DNA from: JAUILH01 sp964230215
Lineage (GTDB): Bacteria; Bacteroidota; Bacteroidia; Flavobacteriales_D; JAUILH01
Direction: 5' to 3'
Assembly (NCBI GenBank): GCA_964230215.1
Contig: CAXRGQ010000007.1
Coordinates: forward strand, 868,001 to 932,000
Length of the DNA: 64,000 nucleotides
Part shown: positions 1-8,756 of the stretch, piece by piece
Layout: each line of letters opens with the position of its first letter
Position numbering within the stretch: the first letter of the stretch is position 1
Position numbers and translations under genes: made by a program
Notes under the pieces: model-generated
Databases searched by the model: none
What the model saw: only the letters and a program-made list of their open reading frames with translations
Told to the model about the DNA's origin: nothing

Positions 1-2
1 CG

Positions 3-800
3 TCCAACCAGGACCCTAATGACTTTACAATAATCCATTGTAGTCAAACGGTTGAAATGACAGATCATCCTACAAGGGTGTTGGCCCAAAAACCAGACGC
101 AAGTATTACCAAGGCATTTCGTGATTTAAAAGCTAAGAATATTGATGCATTTGCAAGTGCAGGCAATACGGGAGCTATGTTGGTTGGAGCTATGTATTCG
201 GTTAACAGTATTCCTGGAATTATCAGACCTTGCATCACTACGTTTTTGCCAAGAGAGGATGGATCTAACGGTTTGTTACTAGACGTTGGAGCAAATGCTG
301 ACTGCAAGCCAGATGTGTTGTATCAATTCGCAATTCTAGGTTCAGTATATGCCGAGAGCGTAATGGGTATAAAAAAACCCAAAGTAGGATTGTTAAACAT
401 TGGAGAGGAAGCGGAAAAAGGAAATTTATTGGCGCAAGCTACTCATGAACTAATGAAGGATAGCGAGGATTTCAATTTCATAGGAAATATTGAGGGCCGT
501 GACTTGTTTGAAAATCAGGCAGATGTTGTTGTTTGTGATGGCTTTACTGGCAATGTGGTACTAAAAGAGGCTGAAGCATTTTATCGAATATTGATGAAAC
601 GTAAGCTTATGGATTCGTATATTGCACGCTTTAATTACGAACTGTATGGCGGAACTGCAGTTCTGGGTGTAAACGGGAATGTTGTAATTGGACACGGAAT
701 TTCTAACGCAACTGCCATTAAAAATATGATTAAACATTCTGTGGATGTGGTTAACGCTGGTCTAACGGAAAAAATTAAATTGGCTTTAAATAATGAGTAA
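3..800 (+). CDS. plsX: Phosphate acyltransferase PlsX (5' end cut by window edge)
   Basis: PlsX converts acyl-ACP to acyl-phosphate, the acyl donor for PlsY in phospholipid synthesis; it is a peripheral membrane enzyme. The frame is open from base 3, so the true start lies before the window. The first ATG, at 57, is internal: the residues before it (ending TIIHCSQTVE) continue the conserved family pattern. Visible motifs include GNTGAMLVGA, DVGANADCKPDVL, GLLNIGEEAEKGN, CDGFTGNVVLKEAE and GHGISNATAIKNMI. About 265 residues are present of a usual 310-340. The stop overlaps the fabH start by 8 bp, the usual plsX-fabH coupling. Confident. Confidence 0.95.
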   Translation, partial: SNQDPNDFTIIHCSQTVEMTDHPTRVLAQKPDASITKAFRDLKAKNIDAFASAGNTGAMLVGAMYSVNSIPGIIRPCITTFLPREDGSNGLLLDVGANADCKPDVLYQFAILGSVYAESVMGIKKPKVGLLNIGEEAEKGNLLAQATHELMKDSEDFNFIGNIEGRDLFENQADVVVCDGFTGNVVLKEAEAFYRILMKRKLMDSYIARFNYELYGGTAVLGVNGNVVIGHGISNATAIKNMIKHSVDVVNAGLTEKIKLALNNE

Positions 801-1788
801 AACTACTGCAGCTATAACGGCCGTTCATGGATATGTGCCAGACGGAATCCTTAGCAATAAGGATCTGGAAAAAATGGTGGACACAAATGATGAGTGGATT
901 ACAACCCGCACAGGCATCAAAGAAAGACGCATGTTAAAGGAGCCAGGAAAAGCCTGCTCGGACATGGGAGTTGAAATTGTGAAGGGATTGCTTGAAAAAA
1001 CGGGCACAGCAGCAGAAGATGTAGATATGATAATTGTGGGCACCATCACAGGTGACTATAGGTTTCCAGCAACTGCCAACGTTATATGTGATAAGGTTGG
1101 AGCAAAAAACGCATGGGGATTTGACCTAAGTGCAGCATGTTCAGGTTTTATTTATAGTTTAACAGTTGGACAACAATTCATCGAAACAGGGAAGTACAAA
1201 AAGGTGATAGTAATCGGTATGGATCACATGTCCTCGATTATAGATTATACGGATAGAGCTACATGCATCATATTTGGTGACGGAGGTGGAGGCGTAATGC
1301 TTGAGCCTAATGAAGAGGGCGTTGGAATCATTGATTCTATTATGGCATCTGACGGTTCTGGACGACAGTATCTTTTACAAAAAAATGGCGGTTCTTTAAA
1401 CCCGCTAACCGAAGAGAATATCGGTGATCGTGAACATTTTGTTTATCAAGAAGGCAAGACAGTGTTTAAGTATGCTGTTTCTAAGATGGCAGATGTTTCG
1501 GCAGAAATTATGGAGAATAACAACTTGACTTCAGATGATATCGCATGGCTAGTACCGCATCAAGCCAATCTCAGAATTATTGATGCTACTGCACGAAGAA
1601 TGGGATTATCAGATGATAAAGTGATGATTAATATCGAAAAATTTGGAAATACAACCGCAGGGACCATTCCGCTTTGTTTATGGGAATGGGAGAAGAAATT
1701 GAAGAAGGGAGATAATATCGTATTGTCTGCATTTGGAGGTGGATTTACCTGGGGAGCCATTTATTTAAAATGGGCATATAACAGTTAA
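793..1788 (+). CDS. fabH: Beta-ketoacyl-ACP synthase III
   Basis: FabH condenses an acyl-CoA primer (acetyl-CoA or a branched primer) with malonyl-ACP to start fatty-acid elongation in the cytosol. The 331 residues are full length for the family. The catalytic triad is visible: Cys116 in AACSGF, His256 in VPHQANLRI and Asn286 in GNTTAGTIP. The C-terminal glycine-rich strand SAFGGGFTWGA is also present. The ATG overlaps the end of plsX, so the two are translationally coupled. accB follows after 43 bp, so acyl-phosphate, condensing and malonyl-CoA functions are grouped. Primer preference cannot be read from the sequence. Confidence 0.97.
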   Translation: MSKTTAAITAVHGYVPDGILSNKDLEKMVDTNDEWITTRTGIKERRMLKEPGKACSDMGVEIVKGLLEKTGTAAEDVDMIIVGTITGDYRFPATANVICDKVGAKNAWGFDLSAACSGFIYSLTVGQQFIETGKYKKVIVIGMDHMSSIIDYTDRATCIIFGDGGGGVMLEPNEEGVGIIDSIMASDGSGRQYLLQKNGGSLNPLTEENIGDREHFVYQEGKTVFKYAVSKMADVSAEIMENNNLTSDDIAWLVPHQANLRIIDATARRMGLSDDKVMINIEKFGNTTAGTIPLCLWEWEKKLKKGDNIVLSAFGGGFTWGAIYLKWAYNS

Positions 1789-1831
1789 AAAACAGTATCT
1801 TTAAACCCCTTATAATAGAAAAATAAGACCT

Positions 1832-2329
1832 ATGGATTTAAAACAAATACAAGACCTTATAAAGTTTGTAAGCAAGTCAGGCGTTAGTGAGGTTGAAGTT
1901 GAAAAGAAGGACTTTAAAATTACTATTAAGGCTGAGAGGCCAAGAGAAGAGCAAACAGTATATGTGCAACAAGCTCCAGCTGCGTTACCAGCGGCTGCAC
2001 CTGCTGCGCCAGCTCCTGCACCCGCCGCTCCGGCTCCGGCTGCAGCTCCTGCACCTGAAGCGGCAGCGCCTGCTTCTGATGACAGCAAATATGTTACTAT
2101 TAAATCACCGATGATTGGGACTTTCTACAGAAAGCCTTCTCCAGATAAACCATCATTTGCGGAAGTAGGTGATAGTATTAAAGCGGGTGACGTAATTTGT
2201 ATCGTTGAAGCTATGAAATTGTTTAACGAAATTGAATCAGAAATTTCTGGTACAATCGTTAAGGTGTTAGCTGATGACATGTCACCAGTTGAATACGACC
2301 AACCACTATTTTTGGTTGATCCGTCGTAG
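1832..2329 (+). CDS. accB: Biotin carboxyl carrier protein of acetyl-CoA carboxylase
   Basis: AccB carries the biotin that moves carboxyl groups from AccC to the carboxyltransferase, giving malonyl-CoA. Residues 1-45 form the short N-terminal region. Residues about 46-83 are an Ala/Pro linker, and residues 86-165 are the biotinyl domain. The biotin attachment lysine is Lys129 in the motif VEAMKLFNEI, and the 'thumb' PMIGTFYRKPSPDKPSF is present. At 165 residues it has typical length. The Ala/Pro linker is GC-rich against its surroundings, as expected for GCN/CCN codons and not a sign of transfer. accC follows after 30 bp. Confidence 0.97.
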   Translation: MDLKQIQDLIKFVSKSGVSEVEVEKKDFKITIKAERPREEQTVYVQQAPAALPAAAPAAPAPAPAAPAPAAAPAPEAAAPASDDSKYVTIKSPMIGTFYRKPSPDKPSFAEVGDSIKAGDVICIVEAMKLFNEIESEISGTIVKVLADDMSPVEYDQPLFLVDPS

Positions 2330-2359
2330 GGCCCATTAATTTAATAAAAACACATTTCT

Positions 2360-3700
2360 ATGTTTAAGAAAATTCTAGTCGCCAACAGAGGTGAGATAGC
2401 TCTGCGCGTTATTAGAACGTGCAAGGAAATGGGTATCCGAACTGTGGCCGTTTATTCAACTGCAGATGCTGATAGCCTTCCCGTGAGATTCGCTGATGAG
2501 GCAGTATGTATTGGACCTCCTGCGAGTGCAGACTCGTACTTACAAATTCCACACATTATTGCAGCTGCTGAGATCACCAACGCAGATGCCATACACCCTG
2601 GATATGGATTCCTATCGGAAAATGCTAAGTTCTCTAAAATATGTGGAGAACATGGTATCAAATTTATTGGTGCATTGCCTGATCAGATTGAAGGAATGGG
2701 AGATAAAGCAACTGCTAAATCTACCATGAAAAAGGCAAAAGTACCTGTAGTTCCAGGATCAGATGGATTGTTGGAGTCTCTTGATCATGCTAAGAAAGCT
2801 GCGAAAGAGATTGTTTATCCTGTGATGATGAAAGCTACTGCCGGTGGTGGTGGTAAGGGTATGCGAGTAATTTGGAACGAAGAGGAACTAGAAGTTGCTT
2901 GGGAATCTGCACGCAAGGAGGCAAAAGCTGCTTTTGGTAATGACGGTATGTACATGGAGAAGTTCATTGAAGAGCCACGTCATATCGAAATTCAGATTGC
3001 TGGAGACCAATACGGAAACGCATGTCACTTGAGTGAAAGAGATTGTTCTATTCAGAGACGTCACCAGAAATTAGTGGAGGAAACACCTTCTCCATTTATG
3101 ACGGATGAGTTGAGATCTGCTATGGGTAAAGCGGCTGTTAAAGCTGCTAAGGCTGTTAAGTACGAAGGCGTGGGGACTGTTGAGTTCTTAGTTGATAAGC
3201 ACCGCAACTTCTACTTTATGGAAATGAATACCCGTATTCAGGTGGAGCATACTATTACTGAAGAAGTAATCGATTACGATTTGGTTAAAGAGCAAATCAA
3301 AATTGCGGCTGGCGAAAAAGTGGTTGGAAAGGAATACATTCCTAGATTACACGCCATCCAATGTCGTATAAATGCAGAGGATCCTTTTATGGACTTTAGA
3401 CCGTCGCCAGGTAAGATTACACATTATCACGAGCCAGGTGGACATGGTATTCGTATAGATACGCACGTATATGCTGGTTACACAATTCCTCCATACTACG
3501 ATTCAATGATAAGTAAGTTGATTACAGTAGCTCAAACAAGAGAGGAGGCCATTACAAAAATGGAGCGTGCTTTGGATGAGTATATCGTTGAGGGAATTAA
3601 AACTACAATTCCTTTCCATCAGCAACTTATGAAGGATAAAGACTTCCGTGCTGGTAACTTTACTACCAAGTTTATGGAAACATTTGTGCTAAAGAAATAA
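2360..3700 (+). CDS. accC: Biotin carboxylase subunit of acetyl-CoA carboxylase
   Basis: AccC is the ATP-grasp enzyme that carboxylates biotin on AccB using bicarbonate and ATP. The 446 residues match the family. The glycine-rich ATP loop GGGGKGMR is at 162-169, and SERDCSIQRRHQK is at about 225-237. The catalytic block MEMNTRIQVEH is at about 287-297; it places Glu288, Asn290, Arg292 and Glu296 where the E. coli enzyme has them. It ends the fatty-acid cluster and is followed by a strong hairpin terminator. The carboxyltransferase subunits are not in this window. Confidence 0.97.
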   Translation: MFKKILVANRGEIALRVIRTCKEMGIRTVAVYSTADADSLPVRFADEAVCIGPPASADSYLQIPHIIAAAEITNADAIHPGYGFLSENAKFSKICGEHGIKFIGALPDQIEGMGDKATAKSTMKKAKVPVVPGSDGLLESLDHAKKAAKEIVYPVMMKATAGGGGKGMRVIWNEEELEVAWESARKEAKAAFGNDGMYMEKFIEEPRHIEIQIAGDQYGNACHLSERDCSIQRRHQKLVEETPSPFMTDELRSAMGKAAVKAAKAVKYEGVGTVEFLVDKHRNFYFMEMNTRIQVEHTITEEVIDYDLVKEQIKIAAGEKVVGKEYIPRLHAIQCRINAEDPFMDFRPSPGKITHYHEPGGHGIRIDTHVYAGYTIPPYYDSMISKLITVAQTREEAITKMERALDEYIVEGIKTTIPFHQQLMKDKDFRAGNFTTKFMETFVLKK

Positions 3701-3722
3701 AACGATTAATAATTCATAATAG

Positions 3723-3749
3723 AAACGGGGAGCTTTTGCTCCCCGTTTT
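3723..3749. terminator. Bidirectional hairpin terminator after accC
   Basis: A perfect 11-bp stem (AAACGGGGAGC / GCTCCCCGTTT) closes on a 4-base T loop and is flanked by an A run on one side and a T run on the other. It lies between accC and the convergent secreted-protein gene, so it can serve both strands. Confidence 0.85.
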
Positions 3750-3769
3750 GTTACAGATACATTTTTTAT

Positions 3770-4372
3770 CTATTGATCGTCTTTCTTTATAATGTCTTTC
3801 AAGGTTTTCTTCTCAGATCCATCATTTTTAAGACCTCTTACTTTATCTTTCTTCTTTTTATTTTTTGTCTTTTCCTTTGGTTTCCAAAATAGATAGGACG
3901 ATTTTCCAACAAATATTTCCCACGTGTGTCCAGCATAATCAATAGTTTTTCCATCCGCATTTAAGACTAGATAATACTTATAAACTTCTTCAGTAGTACC
4001 CTTGGCTTTTTCCTTTTTGAATTTCAGATAGGCTCCCTCGATATTCTCGAATCTAACTTCAATTGTATTACCGGTAATGGTATCTGCTTTACCAGTTGCT
4101 GAGCTCGTAAACTTTTTATATTCAAGCGCCTTACCGTTTTCAAAAACTACGTTCCCTTTATCTTTTGCTCCGGCTTCATCTTTAATGTTTACTACGCGTT
4201 TAAGTTGAATCTCTCCACTTACATAAAACAGAATTTGGTCAACTCCAATACCTCTGTATTCTAATTCGTTTTTCGAATCAAGCGTAAACTCTTGTTTTTT
4301 TACTAGGAGCTGTGCAGTCGTCCCATAAGACATAATTGAGCAAATCAGGATGAGAGTAAGATTCTTAATCAT
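3770..4372 (-). CDS. Secreted protein of unknown function with a basic tail
   Basis: The 200-residue product begins with a signal peptide (MIKNLTLILICSIMSYGTTAQ) and should be exported to the periplasm or outer membrane. No known domain is recognised. The body looks beta-rich, with alternating hydrophobic strands. The last 45 residues are very lysine-rich (a KEKTKNKKKKDK stretch). An in-frame start 13 codons upstream at 4411 is rejected: a TATATTTG -7 element lies at 4398-4405, inside that extension, and the signal peptide begins at 4372. The gene is convergent with accC and divergent from the next gene. Function unknown. Confidence 0.75.
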   Translation of the reverse strand: MIKNLTLILICSIMSYGTTAQLLVKKQEFTLDSKNELEYRGIGVDQILFYVSGEIQLKRVVNIKDEAGAKDKGNVVFENGKALEYKKFTSSATGKADTITGNTIEVRFENIEGAYLKFKKEKAKGTTEEVYKYYLVLNADGKTIDYAGHTWEIFVGKSSYLFWKPKEKTKNKKKKDKVRGLKNDGSEKKTLKDIIKKDDQ

Positions 4373-4397
4373 TTGATATAGATTTTTAATTGAAGCC

Positions 4398-4405
4398 CAA
4401 ATATA
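4398..4405 (-). promoter_or_regulatory. Bacteroidota -7 element for the 4372 gene
   Basis: Read on the minus strand this is TATATTTG, an exact match to the TAnnTTTG -7 consensus, 26 bases before the proposed start at 4372. No clear TTG at -33 is seen. It supports the shorter start of the gene. Confidence 0.5.
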
Positions 4406-4490
4406 AAACATCTAAATAACTTCTTCCATATGGTCTCATTGGCACCTTTTATGTAACTACTTACCTGTACTTTCGTATTAGGCACTTTGT

Positions 4491-5732
4491 ATGTTTAGAT
4501 TTCTAGTTATACCACTTATTGTTTCTATTAATGTTTCTGCCCAGGTTAAACTTTCGGGAAAGATGTTGCATTATACTGATCAGAAGAAAGTAAAATATGC
4601 ACAAATCAATGTAATAGATACCGAATCAGGGAAGAGGACTACTACCGTTGTTTCAGGAGGCAATTACCATGTTAAGTTAGATCGAGATAAAAAATATCGC
4701 ATTGAGTACGCAAAGCAAGGATATTATAACAAACATGTGCTAGTAGATACAAGAGGTGTACCTTCAGGTAAAAAGCTTCCAATGTACATTGATATGGATA
4801 TGGTAGCAATTCAAGATAGCCTTGATGGTAGTATCTTCGACAAACCTATGGGTCTTAGTTTTTATGATGCCTCTGCACAACAAATGGCGTGGAATCTTGA
4901 CTATTCGAGACAGCGATTTGAAGAGGTTAATGCAGCCTTTAGGGATATGAGTGGTGAGTCTACAGAGAAAAAAGAAGATACGGATGTAAACATTTACATT
5001 CGAGATGAGATGATAGATGCACAAGATGAGGAGCCCAGATTATACGATATCAACCCGTTTAGGTATGTTTTTAAAGTTCGTAAGGAAATTCACCCAATTC
5101 CCTTCAGAACAAGCGATACCCCCATTAAATTCAAACATTGGGCGCAGTGTGGAATGCTGTTAACGCACATGGCACTTACGATTGACGATGACGGAACAGA
5201 TGCCAGAATCGGACTTGTGCGACAGCTAGATTATCTTATAGAAAAGGGGGCAGATTTCGAGTGGGATTCGAAACAAACACAAATTGATTTGGCCAACTCT
5301 GCGCACAGTGAAAAGGAAATGGATCAAATTTTTGCAGACTACTATTTTGCACTCAACGATTCGATTGAAGAACATTTATTGCCAAAAATATATGTATCAG
5401 TTGGCGCTTGGTTGGAGGCAAATTATCATGCAGTTGACGTATATCAAGATAAACCTAGCAAAGAGCTAAACACTTTCATTGGGCAGTCAAGAGACTATAT
5501 CTCACAACTCATGAGTGCATTAATTGATATGGTTGGACTTACAGATGCAGAATTATCCTTAGTGAATGATTTAAGAGACTTAAATACAATCTATCAAAAG
5601 ATTGAGTATAAACCAGGTGGCGAAATGGTTACCAGTGATAACTTGGAAACACCGCACTTCTTCGCAATAACACCAGAATTGTATAATGAGCTGTGGTCTA
5701 GGCTCAAAGTCATACATGGCAACTTCAGATAA
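4491..5732 (+). CDS. Secreted protein with N-terminal carboxypeptidase-regulatory-like beta domain
   Basis: 413 residues. A signal peptide ends at about residue 17 (NVSAQ). Residues about 18-100 look like a CarboxypepD_reg/CNA-B-type beta-sandwich (GKMLHYTDQKKVKYAQINVIDTESG, a GGNYHVKLDRDKKYRIEYAKQGY pattern). The C-terminal 200 residues are helical, with a HWAQCGMLLTHMAL motif and a SVGAWLEANYHAV motif that resemble an uncharacterised envelope family of Bacteroidota; that likeness is from memory only. It stands alone between a divergent secreted protein and the mgtE promoter. Function unknown; an envelope location is likely. Confidence 0.75.
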   Translation: MFRFLVIPLIVSINVSAQVKLSGKMLHYTDQKKVKYAQINVIDTESGKRTTTVVSGGNYHVKLDRDKKYRIEYAKQGYYNKHVLVDTRGVPSGKKLPMYIDMDMVAIQDSLDGSIFDKPMGLSFYDASAQQMAWNLDYSRQRFEEVNAAFRDMSGESTEKKEDTDVNIYIRDEMIDAQDEEPRLYDINPFRYVFKVRKEIHPIPFRTSDTPIKFKHWAQCGMLLTHMALTIDDDGTDARIGLVRQLDYLIEKGADFEWDSKQTQIDLANSAHSEKEMDQIFADYYFALNDSIEEHLLPKIYVSVGAWLEANYHAVDVYQDKPSKELNTFIGQSRDYISQLMSALIDMVGLTDAELSLVNDLRDLNTIYQKIEYKPGGEMVTSDNLETPHFFAITPELYNELWSRLKVIHGNFR

Positions 5733-5802
5733 TGCGATATACTTTATCAGGTTAAGCCTATCTTACCTTATTGCCTATATATCGCTTGTTCTTGGTAAAT
5801 CC

Positions 5803-5833
5803 TTTGTTGCGTGCTAACAAATAGCTATTTTTG
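5803..5833 (+). promoter_or_regulatory. Promoter of the mgtE-cysCDN operon
   Basis: TTTG at 5803-5806, a 19-bp spacer, then TATTTTTG at 5826-5833. This matches the Bacteroidota housekeeping consensus TTTG-N19-TAnnTTTG at both elements. It predicts a leader of roughly 40 bases before the mgtE ATG. Confidence 0.65.
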
Positions 5834-5879
5834 CCTTCGTCAGAAAAGCAAGTACATCTAATTATGGGCGGAGAGCGGT

Positions 5880-7232
5880 ATGCAGTTCGAATTAACAAAA
5901 TCGTTTTTAGAGGAGCTTTCTCTCGCAATTGAAGAGAGAAATAGCGCTGCGGTTCAGGAAATGTTCCTGGACATGCATCCAGCTGATATTGCCGAAATTT
6001 TTGACAAGATTCCTGTAGAAGAAGCTAGCTACATTTATCGTCAGTTAGAGGATGAGGCGGGAGCTGAAACGCTGACACACCTTGAAGAGGATGTTCTTGA
6101 GCGCCTATTAAATACACTAACCCCCGAAGAAATTGCAGATTCTGTTGACAACATGGAAACGGATGATGCGGCCGATATTATTGGTGAGCTATCAGAAGAT
6201 CAGCAAGCGCGGGTTATTTCTAATATTGAGGATAAGGAGCACTCAAGCGATATCTCTGATTTATTAGGTTATGCAGACGATACAGCTGGTGGACTCATGG
6301 CCAAGGAGTATATCGTTGCTAATGTAAACTGGCCAGTTAATCGCTGCGTAGTGGATATGCGTAAGCAAGCCGAAGAGATTGATAAGGTTTATTCAATTTA
6401 CGTTGTGGATGATAGTGGTGTCTTAATAGGAACACTTTCTTTAAAGAGCCTATTATTTGCCGAACCAACCACTAAGATTGGAGCGTTATACATGGAAGGA
6501 GCGATATCTGTTAAGGCAGATGAAAGTGAAGAACAAGTCGCAAAGATCATGGAAAAGTATGACTTGGTGGTACTTCCAGTAGTGGATGAAGCGGGCAGGT
6601 TGATAGGAAGAATTACCATTGATGATGTTGTTGACGTCATTAAAGAAGAGGCAGAGAAGGATTACCAAATGGCCTCTGGTCTATCAAATAAGGTCGAATC
6701 TCATGATACGGTTTGGCATATATCGCGTGCTAGACTGCCTTGGCTAGTGATTGGAATGATTGGCGGGGTGTTGGGAGCAGAGGTAATCGGCAAATATGAG
6801 TCGCAAATTCAAATTGAACCTGCATTGGCTTATTTTATTCCTTTAGTGGCGGCTATGGGAGGAAACGTGGGTGTGCAATCCTCGGCAATTGTAGTACAAG
6901 GATTGGCAAATAAAAGCATTGAGTTTAAAGGAATTTTTGGACGCTTGGCAAAAGAAACATTGGTAGCATTGTTTAATGGCTTAATTTGTTCTGCCTTGAT
7001 ATTTGGCTACAACTTTCTAGTTGGTAATGGGATGGATCTGGCATGGACAGTTAGCCTTGCCTTATACTCAGTTATCATATTTGCGGCGGTATTTGGAACG
7101 TTTATTCCCCTGGTTTTAGATAAATATAAAATCGATCCGGCACTGGCGACTGGACCGTTTATTACAACACTTAATGATGTTCTTGGTCTATTAGTGTATT
7201 TCTTAATTGGCAGAATGATGTTTGGCATATGA
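5880..7232 (+). CDS. mgtE: Magnesium transporter MgtE
   Basis: MgtE is a Mg2+-gated Mg2+ channel of the inner membrane. The 450 residues show the whole architecture. The N-terminal helical domain is at about 1-130, the CBS pair at 131-255, the plug helix at about 256-280, and five membrane helices at 285-450. The GGNVGVQSS motif is at 327-335 and TGPFITTLNDVLG at 424-436; its Asp433 matches the pore aspartate of characterised homologues. The stop overlaps the cysC start (ATGA). Magnesium supply and sulfate activation are therefore translationally coupled, which is plausible because CysC and CysDN use Mg-ATP and Mg-GTP; that link is inference. Confidence 0.95.
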   Translation: MQFELTKSFLEELSLAIEERNSAAVQEMFLDMHPADIAEIFDKIPVEEASYIYRQLEDEAGAETLTHLEEDVLERLLNTLTPEEIADSVDNMETDDAADIIGELSEDQQARVISNIEDKEHSSDISDLLGYADDTAGGLMAKEYIVANVNWPVNRCVVDMRKQAEEIDKVYSIYVVDDSGVLIGTLSLKSLLFAEPTTKIGALYMEGAISVKADESEEQVAKIMEKYDLVVLPVVDEAGRLIGRITIDDVVDVIKEEAEKDYQMASGLSNKVESHDTVWHISRARLPWLVIGMIGGVLGAEVIGKYESQIQIEPALAYFIPLVAAMGGNVGVQSSAIVVQGLANKSIEFKGIFGRLAKETLVALFNGLICSALIFGYNFLVGNGMDLAWTVSLALYSVIIFAAVFGTFIPLVLDKYKIDPALATGPFITTLNDVLGLLVYFLIGRMMFGI

Positions 7233-7843
7233 AAGAAGAAAAGGGTAATATTTATACAGTTTTTGATGAGATTATTTCTCGAGAAGAAAAAGAGCGATTT
7301 CTTAAACAAAAGGCACGTGTTATATGGCTTACAGGCTTATCGGGGTCTGGCAAAACCACTCTGGCAAAGGGTCTAGAAAGGAAACTACATGACCATGGTT
7401 TTTTCACCAAACTATTAGATGGTGATAACGTGCGTGCAGGAATCAACAATAATCTCGGATTTGGGACTGATGATCGCGTGGAAAATATTCGCAGAATATC
7501 GGAAGTAGCCAAACTATTTATGGATGGCGGTGTAATCACCATTTGTTGTTTTGTGAGTCCCACTAACGATTTACGCGATATGGCAAAAGAGATAATCGGC
7601 GCGGATGATTTTATATTAGTGCACGTTAACACGAGCATTGAAGAATGCGAAAGAAGAGATGTGAAAGGTTTGTACAAGCGCGCCAGAAAAGGTGAAATTC
7701 CTAACTTTACAGGCATTTCGGCGCCTTTTGATGAACCAGTTAATCCAAAGGTTACTATAAGTACAGAAGGACGCGAGATAGACGATTGCGTTGGTTCTTT
7801 ATTAAACTCACTAAAAGAATACTTAACTTTGTCGACCCAATAA
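7229..7843 (+). CDS. cysC: Adenylylsulfate kinase
   Basis: CysC phosphorylates adenosine 5'-phosphosulfate to PAPS with ATP. The 204-residue stand-alone enzyme has the P-loop GLSGSGKT at 36-43, the DGDNVR motif at 64-69, CFVSP at about 107-111, and the lid with the substrate motif KGLYKRARKGEIPNFTGI at about 146-163. The ATG overlaps the mgtE stop, and cysD follows after 6 bp. In many bacteria this domain is fused to CysN; here it is separate and precedes cysD. PAPS can feed sulfate reduction or sulfotransferases. Neither a PAPS reductase nor a sulfotransferase lies in the window, so the end use is open. Confidence 0.96.
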   Translation: MKEEKGNIYTVFDEIISREEKERFLKQKARVIWLTGLSGSGKTTLAKGLERKLHDHGFFTKLLDGDNVRAGINNNLGFGTDDRVENIRRISEVAKLFMDGGVITICCFVSPTNDLRDMAKEIIGADDFILVHVNTSIEECERRDVKGLYKRARKGEIPNFTGISAPFDEPVNPKVTISTEGREIDDCVGSLLNSLKEYLTLSTQ

Positions 7844-7849
7844 GGAAAC

Positions 7850-8752
7850 ATGAATTATAATTTAACTCACTTAAAAGAACTTGAAGCAGAGTCGATTTAC
7901 GTACTCAGGGAAGTAGCAGCTCAGTTCGAAAATCCAGCGTTGTTATTTTCTGGAGGGAAAGACTCAATTGTGTGCTTTCATTTGGCGCGTAAGGCGTTTT
8001 TTCCAGCAAATATTCCGTTTCCATTAGTACATGTGGATACGGGGCACAACTTTGAGGAAACAATTGAGTTCAGAGACAGCTTGGTTGAGAAGTACAATGC
8101 AAGACTAGTAGTTGGCTCCGTGCAGCAATCTATTGATGAAGGGAAAGTTCAAGAAGAAAAGGGTTATAGCGCTAGTAGAAATTCGCTTCAGACAGTTACT
8201 CTTCTTGATACCATTGAAAGTAACAAGTTTGACTGTGCGATGGGTGGTGCAAGAAGAGACGAGGAGAAGGCAAGAGCAAAAGAACGTTTCTTTTCACACA
8301 GGGATGATTTTGGACAATGGGATCCGAAAAATCAACGCCCTGAATTATGGAACATCTTCAACGGTAAAAAGAATATGGGTGAACACTTTAGAAGTTTTCC
8401 TATTTCTAACTGGACAGAGATGGATATATGGCAGTATATTCTAATGGAAAATATTGAAATTCCATCGATATATTTTGCACATTATAGAGACTGCTTTTTA
8501 AGAGACGGTGTTTGGTATGCAGCAACTGATATCATGCCGAGAAGACCAGAAGAAGAAGTGGTGAATAAACTAGTTCGTTTTAGAACGATTGGTGATATGA
8601 CATGTACGGGAGCAGTTGAATCAGATGCAGACACATTAGAGAAGATTATTGATGAAGTAGCCTCTACACGTGTAACTGAGCGTGGTAGCCGAATTGACGA
8701 TAAGCGTTCGGAAGCAGCAATGGAAGACAGAAAAAAACAAGGATATTTCTAA
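7850..8752 (+). CDS. cysD: Sulfate adenylyltransferase subunit 2
   Basis: CysD is the ATP pyrophosphatase-type catalytic subunit of ATP sulfurylase, which makes APS from sulfate and ATP with CysN. The 300 residues include the PP-loop SGGKDS at 34-39, the VDTGHNF motif, GGARRDEEKARAKER and the C-terminal MTCTGAVES stretch, all family hallmarks. It sits between cysC and cysN with gaps of 6 and 4 bp, in one operon from the mgtE promoter. Confidence 0.97.
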   Translation: MNYNLTHLKELEAESIYVLREVAAQFENPALLFSGGKDSIVCFHLARKAFFPANIPFPLVHVDTGHNFEETIEFRDSLVEKYNARLVVGSVQQSIDEGKVQEEKGYSASRNSLQTVTLLDTIESNKFDCAMGGARRDEEKARAKERFFSHRDDFGQWDPKNQRPELWNIFNGKKNMGEHFRSFPISNWTEMDIWQYILMENIEIPSIYFAHYRDCFLRDGVWYAATDIMPRRPEEEVVNKLVRFRTIGDMTCTGAVESDADTLEKIIDEVASTRVTERGSRIDDKRSEAAMEDRKKQGYF

Positions 8753-8756
8753 GAAA

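Noticed and set aside
1960..2080. GC-rich island in accB as a sign of gene transfer
   Set aside because: The shift is confined to the Ala/Pro linker, where GCN and CCN codons force it.
1810..2088. An Ala/Gly-rich minus-strand frame opposite accB
   Set aside because: It is only the reverse of the Ala/Pro linker codons.
5733..5790. Inverted repeat GCGATATA...TATATCGC after the 4491-5732 gene as a terminator
   Set aside because: The loop is about 35 bases and there is no T run, so it is not a convincing terminator.
7252..7851. A 199-codon open frame on the strand opposite cysC
   Set aside because: It covers exactly the well-supported cysC gene, shows no family pattern or signal peptide, and fits a codon-phase shadow.
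8682..8756. A longer N-terminus for cysN
   Set aside because: It would overlap cysD by 71 bp and add residues not seen in the family; the ATG at 8757 fits.
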